Assembly: GCA_036346275.1 (NCBI GenBank)
Contig: CM070726.1
Location: 28,989,410 to 29,053,409 of the forward strand
Direction of reading: 5' to 3'
Origin: Otatea glauca
Lineage: Eukaryota > Streptophyta > Magnoliopsida > Poales > Poaceae
Length of the DNA stretch: 64,000 nt
The position numbers and the translations under genes were made by a program. Positions 44,470-54,889 of the stretch are shown one piece after another. The stretch's first letter is position 1; every line of letters begins with the position of its first letter. A model generated the notes under the pieces. It ran no database searches. It saw only the letters and a list, made by a program, of their open reading frames with translations, and had not been told where the DNA came from.

Positions 44470-45272
44470 TTCAATATACTTACTCTAGCCTTCTCCCTTG
44501 TTTAAGATCAGTTTGTATTGCAGCTTGGCGCTGAAGGGTGACAACTGATTTTTGTCTGGTCTTAAGCAATATAATTGGGCTACATCTAGGAAAGTTGGGC
44601 CAATAAGACCTGACCTGAACATAAAGATGTTTAGGGTGTCAGATCAGAAATATCATGCCGTGGCCATCAAGGGTTTATTGGCTTCTTGGTTGGCCAAGAA
44701 AAGCTGCGTGGCTACCTTATTATACCAGTTGCGCCAACCTTTTAAAGTCATCAGCCAAGCTCTAAAGCTTTTGCTCCATCAATTGATGTTGTACTCAGGA
44801 GCATGGAAAGGAAGCCTAAGTATGTCCTGTTCTATGATAGCCGATGGATCTAGGTTGCCTAATGGACCTAGATAAAACTGGTTTTCATTATCAGGCACAG
44901 GGATAAATACCTGGTTTGAGTCTATTGTCCTTGAGCCAATGGATTGAAACACTAGTAGAGGAGTCTTGAAGACAAGGAAAATAAGGGAGCAAGCCAACAG
45001 TGGGGGGTGCGAGAACTTGAGCGTGTGATAATTACGAGAGAATGGGTCCCATATTTATGGGGGTGTAAAAGGAACAATAAAAGGCGAAAATGTTTCCGGC
45101 GGTGGTTACTGATTCTGTAAAAATGGTGCGTTTAAAGATTATGTGCAACAAGTGGAGCGTTACCAAAGACGCAGAGATTGTTGTGAGAACCGTAGCTAAA
45201 GCCGATGGTGGTTGAAGCCGATGAAGATGATTTTTGGAAGATAAACATGCTATCTTCTAAAAACGGGGCCAT
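44470..45272 (-). pseudogene. Antisense PMD ORF of a Tat-like retrotransposon, copy A
   Basis: On the minus strand, directly inside the LTR, coding reads ATGGCCCCG... and then, in pieces, SNQVFIPVPDNENQFYLGPL (44997-44779), SIDWWSKSF-like residues with a TGA, TLKGWRNWYNKVATQLFLAN, FMFRSGLIGPTFLDVAQL and TQFKLI-like residues towards 44470. GPTxLDVAxLxxLRP is the start of the PMD fold of the type found in gypsy elements. Several stops and shifts are present. It is oriented opposite to the LTR promoter. Confidence 0.6.
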
Positions 45273-45273
45273 A

Positions 45274-45952
45274 TGTTAGCACCAGAATTCAGTAAGGCAT
45301 GACCAATTTGTCATGCTAAATATTAAAAAGAATAGTTTTGTCCGATATCGATTAAAAAGAGGAAAGTTGAGTTAAAAATAGATTATGATCGATATTGATG
45401 GAATTTTATTGGTACAAAGGACGATACGATCATGGTTGACAACATATAGGAGAAGGATACGATCAGCCAATATACTATAAAAGAGGGTCAAGGGCCAGTA
45501 GAAGAGAATAACAATCAATCAATCAACTCACATATACCTTTTATTTACTTTCCTGTCAACTAGGAGTAGTTGTGTAACTTAGAATCCTCCTTGTAATCCG
45601 ATTTTGTTCAATAAAGTTGCGCATCGCCAATTGTTGATCCTTCTCGGTTACGCTAGATCTGGTTTTCTCCGATCTTATTGCGCAGCGTCTTTTTTTAGGA
45701 AAGTCTACCTTTATCTATCATTTAATCAGCCGTAATAAGCTTTTTAGACTTATCGTTACCTTCGATTTAATCGGCTTTACGTAGCTGTTTAGATCTTTGC
45801 CGATTATCACATTAGATCTGCTTTGAGTGTATTTTTTTATCTATCTTGTCAATTGCAGGATCAAATCGGCTGGCACGCCTCAAACCAACTTGAACCCGGC
45901 GTTCTCATGTGTTTGAGCCGATCGATCCGTCATTATATTTTTCGGCGCAACA
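45274..45952 (+). repeat. Tat-like gypsy 3' LTR, copy A (679 bp)
   Basis: It starts TGTTAGCACCAGAATTC and ends TCGGCGCAACA, and a purine-rich tract (AAAACGGGGCCATA) precedes it. A TATA box lies at 45476-45482 and AATAAA at 45610-45615. No second LTR or gag-pol is present, so this is the truncated 3' end of an element. The Tat lineage is inferred from the antisense ORF next to the 3' LTR. Confidence 0.7.
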
Positions 45953-47152
45953 GATGGGTTACTGATAACCTGTTTTATATAAAAGTATGAATAAGAATTG
46001 CAATTTTATTTAAAAAAGTTAAAGATGAAAAGAAAGTACGAAGAGACCAAATTGGCCGGGGCCAAGAAAGTATGAAGATGAAAAGAATTGCAATTCATAC
46101 TATCAAAATAATACGAATGGCTGACATTACAAATTTCCATATGAACCTATAATCCCCGTAGGATACTCGAGAGTCCGACTTACAATGTGCTACCTACGAT
46201 GGCATGCAATTGAATATAATTTGTGAATGATCGGATTTATGATCATACGTCGGCGAAACATTACTAAATAATGCATATAACAATTGTAATCAACATGCAA
46301 TAAATTACGAAAAAAAGAAGTGTAATGTCCTAAAAAATTAAGAAAACTGCAAAATATCTCAGCAAAAATTGGATAAAAACCACGAGTATAGAATTGAGGT
46401 ACAGTTTAAAACTAGTTTATGTATCGAAAATGATCATACAACACTGCAACATTGTAAACTTTTAGATGCAACAAAATCGAAAACACTGAGGTAAGGTTGG
46501 TTTATAAATAGGGGTCTCACAAACCTTGTCACCTGAGAAGAGCAATAAAAAATAATCTTTTCAGATTTTCACAGTTCACAACCACCACGGTAGCATGCTG
46601 GTAACTGGTAAATCCATGGAGGCACAAACGAAGACAAGGAAAAAAAAAGTTCGTCCGACCAAATGAAAAGGCTCCGAAACTAGCCTTCTCACCTGCGAAT
46701 GCAGGAAAAAAGCACGGACAAAGACTTGGCAATCAGCCCTTGTCGATATCACTGACACAACCTGTTAATTACTGTCAATTCAACCATTCCTTGGCTTCAT
46801 GGCATGGTAAAAGCAGGTGAGTACATGGGTGAAGTTCAGTAGTGTCCAGGGTGAGAATTTACATGACAAGGCAACTCAAGAATGTACAAGAACCGAGTGG
46901 AGAATAAGAGGCAGTATCTGAGAAATGGCTCAGCTCAAACCAAATCCATCCATCAAGTTCTTCTAGAATCAAACGGCAGAGCTTTCATCGATGCCTTCTC
47001 GCGTGAAATGCAATGCTCATTCTGCCTGCAGCATCTTCTTGCCACTATAGGTTGTCAATCTTGGTTCATTTGAGACGTTTGTCTGGTCCAGGCTACCTCT
47101 GCAATCCTTGTTATGGAGGAATTGTTATGCTGTCGACAGAAGTGTGTTCATG

Positions 47153-50100
47153 GCACCTCACTGACATCGAAGAGAGCTTCTCTTCTGTAGAAACAAGAAG
47201 CATGATACCCATTTGCCAGGTTAAGTGCCGATAATGAATGAAGAGTCAAAGAAAACCACAACTTTAGATGCTCTTTCAATATCTCATATTTGGCTAATGG
47301 CTACTATTGCATCTACAGAACTAGATGAACAGCATGCCAACACTCACCTTGCAGTCTTCTACAGTTCACAAGCTTACAAAGACAGTCCCAGAAATTTGTC
47401 AGTACGCGCCTCTCTTGCTCTTTGAAAATGTCGGACAAGTTCTCCGTTCCTGTCATGAAAAGCATGAATGTTAGTACGACATAAAACAACTGGAAAGGAA
47501 AATGTGCAAGTACAATTACATAACACACCGTATATGTATCAGTACAGAAAAAAGAACAAACATAGCAATTGTACTACCTTGTTCGAACTTAAAGGTACAA
47601 CATAGTTCTTACTTCTTACGATACAATATTTTTTACAGAGATCATACATCATAGACATGTTTGCATCTACACACATGACGAATGAAGTAAAGGTACAACA
47701 AAGTTATTTCGGTATAACATTTTTGACATAGTTCGTACATCGTAACAATTTTTACATCACCACACAAAACAAATGCACTGCTAGTTAAACATACTTCTTA
47801 TGATGCAATATTTTACATATAGTTCAATTGGTGGTGGCACCCCTATGGCTACCACCGTCGACAGAGCTAGTAGCAAACCCATGCACATTGCCCTGTTCTC
47901 CTTTGTTGTGGCCTCCCAGCCTCTGGCAATATTTGAAAGTGTGCCCGTCTCCTTGAAAATAGAGTATTTCTTCACATGGCGTCTTGATTCTGATGCGTCC
48001 ATGTCATTCATGTCACACCCCAAAATCGCCCTATAATTCGGTTTTGGACAGAAGTTGTATATCACCTGCTTATGATAGCGAAAAACGGTTAGACAAAATA
48101 ATATATGGCCTATTGGCTGAAATTAAAAGAGCATTGTGGCCATCAGCCCAAAGTTTAACTTAAAAACTATCAATTGAAAACAAACCCACAGGAAAGGCTT
48201 GAGTGCGACCGTGCCCCTATATGTCATCATTGCCAAAGTTGAAGGTAATCGAGTGACGGTCTTCTTCCTCATCCTCTGAATAAATACCAACAAGCAAGGC
48301 TGAGTACATTTGTACATAGCAAGACTTGTAGTGTATTGCAAATTTATAAGTAAATGCTTGACTATGTCAAAGGAAAAAGGCTACTAAGTTATTTTGCATA
48401 ACGCGAGATTTAGTTATGACTATCAAATAATAGATTGCAACCAGAATTTGTAATAAGCAGTTGACAATTATAAAGATAATAATTAAATGTAGCATAAATT
48501 ATGAACAACTCACAATCCTTCCAAGATTGTGATTATCGATCCGTTCCCTGTCACTCTTGGCATAAAATCTGAAACAAAAACTTCTCACAGTTTTTTCCAA
48601 TTCAACTCTTTTTTGTAAAAACATAAAATTCTATATAGTGTCAGCGCATCAAGTCTCCCATGACCGCGGACATAGTTTTTAGAAAAAGTTTTACACTTTG
48701 CAGAAGCATACATCTTTACCCATAAGACATGACCAACTCTTTTTGCCGTTATTTTCACGCTTCCTTAGATGTGTATCCAAGAGGTTATGATATAGCCATT
48801 ACATCACCTAGACCTAACTTTGCATCAGCCCGGCAACGATAAACCTTTACTATTACGGTAGAAGATATTTGTACAATTACTATACGACGAACGGTTACGC
48901 CCCATTGTCCCACTTCTCCCCATAGTAAGGCATACACCATTTGTATTGGTATGTGTTTTATCCACACCTCTGTGTGGACACTCCTACAAGCATTCCGTCT
49001 CAAAATATCTGTACTACTCCAGCCTTCTAATGTACAAAGTTAGTGAAAGACCAAGATGGCGACCAGAGGGGGGGTTGAATGGTCCCAAAATAAATTTTCC
49101 CACCTCTTGGACAAATACTAGCCAAAGACTCAGTACTGCTTGTAAAGAACAGAGACTAGAAAAACACAAGCAATGTTCAGAAAACAGCACGACTCTAAAA
49201 GCGAATCTGTGATCTGGGCTTACTCGTGAGATTCTAATGATCAAGATAGACTTGAATGACTTCTCATACGTCACAGCAAGCAAGATATCACAGGAGTAAA
49301 CACTAAAACTCGATCAATTAAGAATTCATCATAAAGGGACAAAAGATCGGTTTCTTTGCAGAACTTGAACTAGGGTTGCCTAGAGGATTTGGATATGTTC
49401 TGAGTGAAGATTCATCCAGTCAATCTCTCATCCTTGGCAACAAGAACCAGAAGCAAATCAAAACTAAAGAACTGCAAGTCACACGTTTACGCATTTCAAG
49501 AACACACAGATTTACAACTTGCAACAAGAACGCAAGGATTGCCTAAATGATTGAAAGCATCAAATCAAGAGAAGAGTTCATCAACCATGAATTTCAACAA
49601 AGATTCAATAGCATGTAGAAGGAGATGAGGCAAATCCAAATTACGTAAAGTAAATTGCAAGTAAGTAAATGCGGAATTTAGATAGCAGAATTTAAGTGCG
49701 TAATATAAATGCGTAAAGGAAATGAAATAAGAACATAAATGAAGAACATTTCATTTCTGAAAGGGAGGTTTACAAAGCTCACAACAAAGTGGGCAAAACT
49801 CAAATGAGCAGTAAAAACCTCAGAACCTTCAAAGAGGGGAGGCTGCCCCTACCCCTCTATTTATAGTGACCTGGGATCAATTCCTACCCTTGGATGTCTT
49901 GCTTCAATCCTAAGCCAACTTCCAAGAGCCAGGATTTGATCCTTACACTATCACTCTCAACAACTCTCAACTACACTCAGGTACTTTTTAGTACACCTGA
50001 AAGCAAGCTACACTTATCCACTACTTTATCTTCCAGAACTGCAACCCTACAGCTCTCCTTGATCCAAGTAGTGATAAGCTAGCTTCTCCACTGATCTCTT

Positions 50101-51746
50101 GTCTCTTGAAACTGCACCGACTTCATCTCCGACCATCTTCCGGCGAACTTCCGGCCAACTTGAATCTCCGGCCATCCCATGCCTAGTTCCAGCCTCCCTT
50201 CGCCTCACCATGACCACCAAATAAAGTCCTACATTCACAAAGACAAGAAATTTCTTCTTGGTTCCACCATGAACCCATCACAACAATTCGATCACGAGTT
50301 GGAGTTAGAAAGGACCAAAAACGGACCAAAGCATTTCAACCAAATGCAGACAAGCTGTTCTCAATACAGCAGGATCTTCTCAATTTTTTATGATTTTATA
50401 TGTTGTTCTACTGAAAAACTTGTCAACATGAAAAGGTTGAGTTTCGAAATTATCTACAACTTTCATGTAGAACACATAATTTTTCGAGCACGGTAAGACC
50501 CTTAAAAAGGCAAATTACTGCCAGCTGCAAAACCGGTCTGGCGCAAACGTGAAACTCACTATTAACCTTCCCGATTTTCTATGATTTTTTATGTTGCTCA
50601 CATGGAAAACTTGTCAACATGAAAAATATGAGTCTTGTAATTCTCTACAACTTTCATGTAGACCAAATAATTTTTTGAGTACGGGAACACCTTCAAAAAC
50701 TCTAATTTCTGCTAGCTGCAAAACCAGTCCGGCGCGAAAGAAAAGCAGTCCGGCGTAAACGTGAAACTCACTGGACTTGGTCCGGCTCAAATGGGAAAAC
50801 CTCTGTTTCCCTCTTCCCTTGGTCCGGCGCAAATGGAAAACTCTCTGTTTCTCATTTCTCTTGGTCAGACGCAAATGGAAAACTCTCTGTTTCTCATTTC
50901 CCTTGGTCCGACGCAAACACGCAGTCTAACCTAACTCGGTCCGGCGCAAATGCAACTCATGTAACATTTGGTCCGGCGCAAACAACCTTCCAACTTGAAA
51001 TCCATTTTGAATCCAAAACTCAAACATAAGCTATCCTAGATCACATAAAGTCAAATACTCATCATAAATTTGGGTAGACCTCCACATGGTCCTTCAGTTA
51101 GACCTAAGTAACTTAATTGGTTAAGGCCATCTCATACTAGCACTTGTGGTTGCACTGATTATTTTGGATTATATATCACTACATTTGGTCCTTAATCGGA
51201 CCCGGGCGAGAATCTCCCCTATTTACATGCAAGTCCCATGCACATCACAGTATAAATATAACTCGCTCGTGTCAAACCATATTTTTATTTTGATGTTTAA
51301 ACTAAAATACCTGAAAACACTATTTTCTCAACATACACAAAATTCTATTGATCAAGCAAATGGCATATCTAACCATTTGTTCATCCAAGTCTAAAGCATG
51401 GCTAAGCATTTTATTAAGTATCCGAATATACCCAATTGACATTAAGTAATGCCTAGACCCTTAACCTATGGTTTCCAAGGATAACATATACGTATTTATT
51501 GAGGAAGTTTCATGAAATGACAGTGATATCTACTAGTACCCACAATATAGCAATTTACTGAACTTAAACTCATGCATACATAAATTGATGAAAATGACAT
51601 AAGCTACGTGAAATATTAGGATCAACATGATCGAAGGGGGTGCTTGCCTTGCTTGTTGAACTCTTGGTCTTGTTTTGATTGATCGGAGTACCAATTACAT
51701 CATCTAACCCCAAATCTCTCATAAGGTTCCACGATTCACGTGTACA
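47153..51746 (-). pseudogene. Unidentified multi-exon gene, copy B (partial)
   Basis: This holds the same exon-like segments as copy A: CTRESWNLMRDLGLDDVIGT (51746 to about 51648), FYAKSDREWIDNHNLGRI (about 48511-48565), DEEEDRHSITFNFGNDDI, VIYNFCPKPNYRAILGCDMN, ENLSDIFKEQERRVLTNFWD and FYRREALFDVSEVP (ending about 47153). Compared with copy A, the acceptor before the first segment has changed from CAG to CAA at 51747, and the intron between the first two segments has gained the solo LTR. These changes suggest that copy B is the less functional one. The family is not recognised. Confidence 0.35.
49044..51096 (-). mobile_element. Solo LTR, family 2 (2053 bp), in copy B
   Basis: Starts TGAAAGACCAAGATGGCG and ends GGTCCTTCA, with perfect target duplications GTTAG at 49039-49043 and 51097-51101. 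The empty site is visible in copy A (TATAAAGATAGACCTAAG at about 42850-42867). It resembles 23872-25510 at both ends and in parts of the body. 50520-50990 has about eight repeats of TGGTCCGGCGCAAA and CTCTCTGTTTC, which produce repetitive minus-strand frames that are not genes. Confidence 0.93.
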
Positions 51747-51921
51747 TTGCAACGTCAACATGACATACAAGCAAACAAATCTGAAGTTATTATTCTTCAG
51801 TACAAATAACATACATACAAGCATTATACAAGGTCATGCATACGAGGATGATGCATGTGAGAGCAAACTCCAATTCCTAGGACAACTACTCAAGGAACTT
51901 ACACTTCTATGCAAACTATAT

Positions 51922-52100
51922 CACTACTACAAAATGTTACAACACTATCGCTTCATCTATACCGGTTCCCAACTTTTTAGGAAAAACTAATTATGATAGA
52001 TAATTCGACGAGGGTGTTAATCATTAGTGGAGAATCATCACAATCGGTTCTCATGTTAGAATCGATTGTGATGTAGCATGTGCACATCACAATCGGTTCT
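51922..52100 (+). mobile_element. CACTA terminus fragment, copy B
   Basis: Starts CACTACTACAAAATG and has the same hairpin repeats and breakpoint as 43673-43850. Confidence 0.6.
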
Positions 52101-52104
52101 CATA

Positions 52105-52685
52105 CGAGTTTCGATTAAGGCGATTCAAGTTTTTAAAAATTTGTAAAATTGAGTTCTATTTAATGGTGAATTTTATTTGATTTTTAGAGTTTATTTTCGC
52201 TCTATTTTGGTATTTATTTAGTGTTTTCTCTCGTTACGCGTAGACGTTGAAGTGCTTGGAGCGTCCGAGGAGGAATCGTTGACTCAAGACCGAGGTCCAG
52301 AGTAAGTGCAAGAACTTTTCCAAGGCAAGTTGTGCTTTGATCATGTTAAACCTAGTTTTACAAAATTGCTGTTTTGATTTACATTATGCATGATATTTTA
52401 TGTGTATAACTGTTTCAAAATAGTTTAGGATCTAGTTAATCTACCCAATTGAATTATATCCTACTTTGTCATTTGTATGTCATGATTAATTATCACCCTA
52501 GGATGATTCATTACTAGTTGGTTAATATTAGAAATCGATATGGGTTGGTTAGACCGTGTTTAGTATGCTTAGCCATACCATGTATAACTCATGACTTTGG
52601 AATATCAATTTAATCTTAATTAATGAAATACAGAACATGTTTAAGGAATTGGTGTCAAGTGTTGTCACACACCTGACAACATGCT
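52105..52685 (+). repeat. Fragment of the Tekay-like LTR family, copy B
   Basis: Counterpart of 43855-44435, with the same truncation points, so truncation predates the duplication. Confidence 0.8.
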
Positions 52686-53529
52686 CTTTGTCCGATACTG
52701 GGCCAACCCCTTTATTATTTTCAATATACTTACTCCATCCTTCTCCCTTGTTTAAGATCAGTTTGTATTGCAGCTTGGCGCTGAAGGGTGACAACTGATT
52801 TTTATCTGGTCTTAAGCAGCATAATTGGGCTACATCTAGGAGAGTTGGGCCAATAAGACCTGACCTAAACATAAAGATGTTTAGGGTGTCTGATCAGAAA
52901 TATCATGACGTGGCCACCAAGGGTTTATTGGCTTCTTGGTTGGCCAAGAAAAGCCGCGTGGCTACCCTATTATACCAGTTGCGCTAACCTTTTAAAGTCA
53001 TTGGCCAAGCTCTAAAGCTTTTGCTCCATCAATTGATGTTGTACTCAGGAGCATGGAAAGGAAGCCTAAGTATGTCCTGTTCTATGATAGTCGATGGATC
53101 TAGGTTACCTAATGGACCTAGATAAAACTGGTTTTCATTATCGGGCACAGGGATAAATACCTGGTTTGAGTCTATTGTCCTTGAGCCAATAGATTGAAAC
53201 ACTAGTAGAGAGTCTTGAAGACAAGGAAAATAAGGAAGCAAGCCAACAGTGGGGGGTGCAGAGCTTGAGTGCGTGATAATTACGAGAGAATGGGTCCCAT
53301 ATTTATGGGGGGTGTAAAAGGAACAATAAAAGGCGAAAAAGATTCCCGAAGCGGTGGTTACAGTTACGGTAAAAATGGTGCGTTTTAAAGATTGCGGTGC
53401 AACAAGTGGAGCGGTTACCAAAGACGACGGTAGATTGTTGTGAGAACTGTAGCTAAAGCCGATGGTGGTTGAAGCCGATGAAGATGATTTTTGGAAGATA
53501 AACCTGTTATCTTCTAAAAATGGGGCCAT
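52640..53529 (-). pseudogene. Antisense PMD ORF of a Tat-like retrotransposon, copy B
   Basis: The 53529-53029 frame (166 codons) starts MAPFLEDNRFIFQKSSSSAS at an ATG that lies inside the polypurine tract, and contains FIPVPDNENQFYLGPLGNLD and DILRLPFHAPEYNIN before a TGA. After further stops, 52872-52640 gives MFRSGLIGPTLLDVAQLCCL, SPFSAKLQYKL and VGPVSDKEHVVRC. GPTLLDVAxLxxLRP followed by VSDKEH matches the PMD type carried by plant gypsy elements. The first frame is longer and less broken than in copy A. Truncation at about 52640 removes the rest of the domain. Confidence 0.65.
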
Positions 53530-53530
53530 A

Positions 53531-54209
53531 TGTTAGCACCAGAATTCAGTAAGGCATGACCAATTTGTCAGGCTAAATATTAAAAAGAATAGTTTGTCCG
53601 ATATCGATTAAAAAGAGGAAAGTTGAGTTAAAAATAGATTATAATCGATATTGATGGAATTTTATTGGTACAAAGACCGATACAGATCATGGTTGACAAT
53701 ATATAGGAGAAGGATACGATCGGCCATGTACTATAAAAGAGGGTCAAGGGCCAGTAGAAGAGAATAACAATCAATCAATCAACTCACATATACCTTTTAT
53801 TTACTTTCCTGTCAACTAGGAGTAGTTGTGTAACTTAGAATCCTCCTTGTAATCCGATTTTGTTCAATAAAGTTGAGCATCGCCAATTGTTGATCCTTCT
53901 CGGTTACGCTAGATCTGGTTTTCTCCGATCTTATTGCGCAGCGTCTTTTTTTAGGAAAGTCTACCTTTATCTATCATTTAATCAGCCGTAATAAGCTTTT
54001 TAGACTTATCGTTACCTTTGATTTAATCGGCTTTACGTAGCTGTTTAGATCTTTACCGATTATCACATTAGATCTGCTTTGAGTGTATTTTTTTTATCTA
54101 TCTTGCCAATTGCAGGATCAAATCGGCTGGCACGCCTCAAACCAACTTGAACCCGGCGTTCTCATGTGTTTGAGCCGATCGATCCGTCATCATATTTTTC
54201 GGCGCAACA
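53531..54209 (+). repeat. Tat-like gypsy 3' LTR, copy B (679 bp)
   Basis: Same ends (TGTTAGCACC / GGCGCAACA) and exactly the same length as copy A, preceded by AAAAATGGGGCCATA. TATA box (TATAAAA, about 53732) and AATAAA (about 53867) are in the plus direction. Confidence 0.7.
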
Positions 54210-54235
54210 GATGGGTTACTGATAACCTGTTTTAT

Positions 54236-54605
54236 ACTAGTATAGTGCACTGTCTTCCGGTTTCCTTTTCGCAGCACGTAATATTTGGTCTTTTCCTTTT
54301 CTAGAACGTTTGTTTCCTTTTCTTTAATTCCAGGATATTTGTTTCCTTTTCCTTGAGATGATGCTGGAGGTGGGGGGAGATCTGTTGTGGGCCATAGGGA
54401 TGAGTTAGACACATTAAACAATGGCCATCGGATGTGGGTGAGTAAAGCTGAGGAAAGATCTGAGAGATTAATTTTGATAAGGCAAGTTTTTGAGGACGTT
54501 TCGTTGGGTGCATGAAGGTTGGATCATCTTTAGTGGGGTGCATTATTTGGGGTAGACGTAGAAAAGAATGTTTAGGTGCATTATAAAGGGATATAGATAA
54601 AAATA
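54236..54605. other. Segment present only in duplication copy B
   Basis: It lies between CCTGTTTTATA and AATAAGAATTGC, which are almost adjacent in copy A (45970-45990). It contains a repeated TTTGTTTCCTTTTC motif and no gene. Deletion in copy A and insertion in copy B are both possible. Confidence 0.75.
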
Positions 54606-54889
54606 AGAATAAGAATTGCAATTTTATTTAAAAAAGTTAAAGATGAAAAGAAAGTACGAAGAGGCCAAATTGGCCGGGGCTTCTCTTCGGCTCCTCGAAA
54701 CGTAGCGGCTAAAAACACCTAACCGGGGGGCCCTCGTGTGGGTCCCACTTCTCATTCTCACGAGTCACGAGGGGGCAAAGCCAAACCAAACCACCCGAAC
54801 GGCCAACCCAAACCCACCCCACTCCGCATCCGACGTACCCGCATCGCCCCCGCCGCTCGCCGCCGTCAGCCCATCGGCAACGCTGCCTG

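Larger units (their letters stand above)
39923..46063. repeat. Segmental tandem duplication, copy A (~6.1 kb)
   Basis: It starts ATTCATACTATCAAAATAAT and is collinear with copy B from 46093. Throughout, the two differ by scattered substitutions and small gaps. It ends with AAATTGGCCGGGGCC at about 46050-46063, matching 54668-54680. Copy A lacks the solo LTR (site at about 42856) and a 370-bp segment present in copy B at 54236-54605. 46064-46092 is the junction. Confidence 0.93.
46093..54680. repeat. Segmental tandem duplication, copy B (~8.6 kb with insert)
   Basis: Collinear with copy A from 39923, in direct orientation. It contains the 2053-bp solo LTR at 49044-51096 and an extra 54236-54605. 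Its right end lies only about 210 bp upstream of the ISCA2-like start codon. Confidence 0.93.

Noticed and set aside
50614..50916. Repetitive minus-strand ORF (RTKGNEKQRVFHL repeats)
   Set aside because: Translation of the GTCCGGCGCAAA repeat block within a solo LTR.
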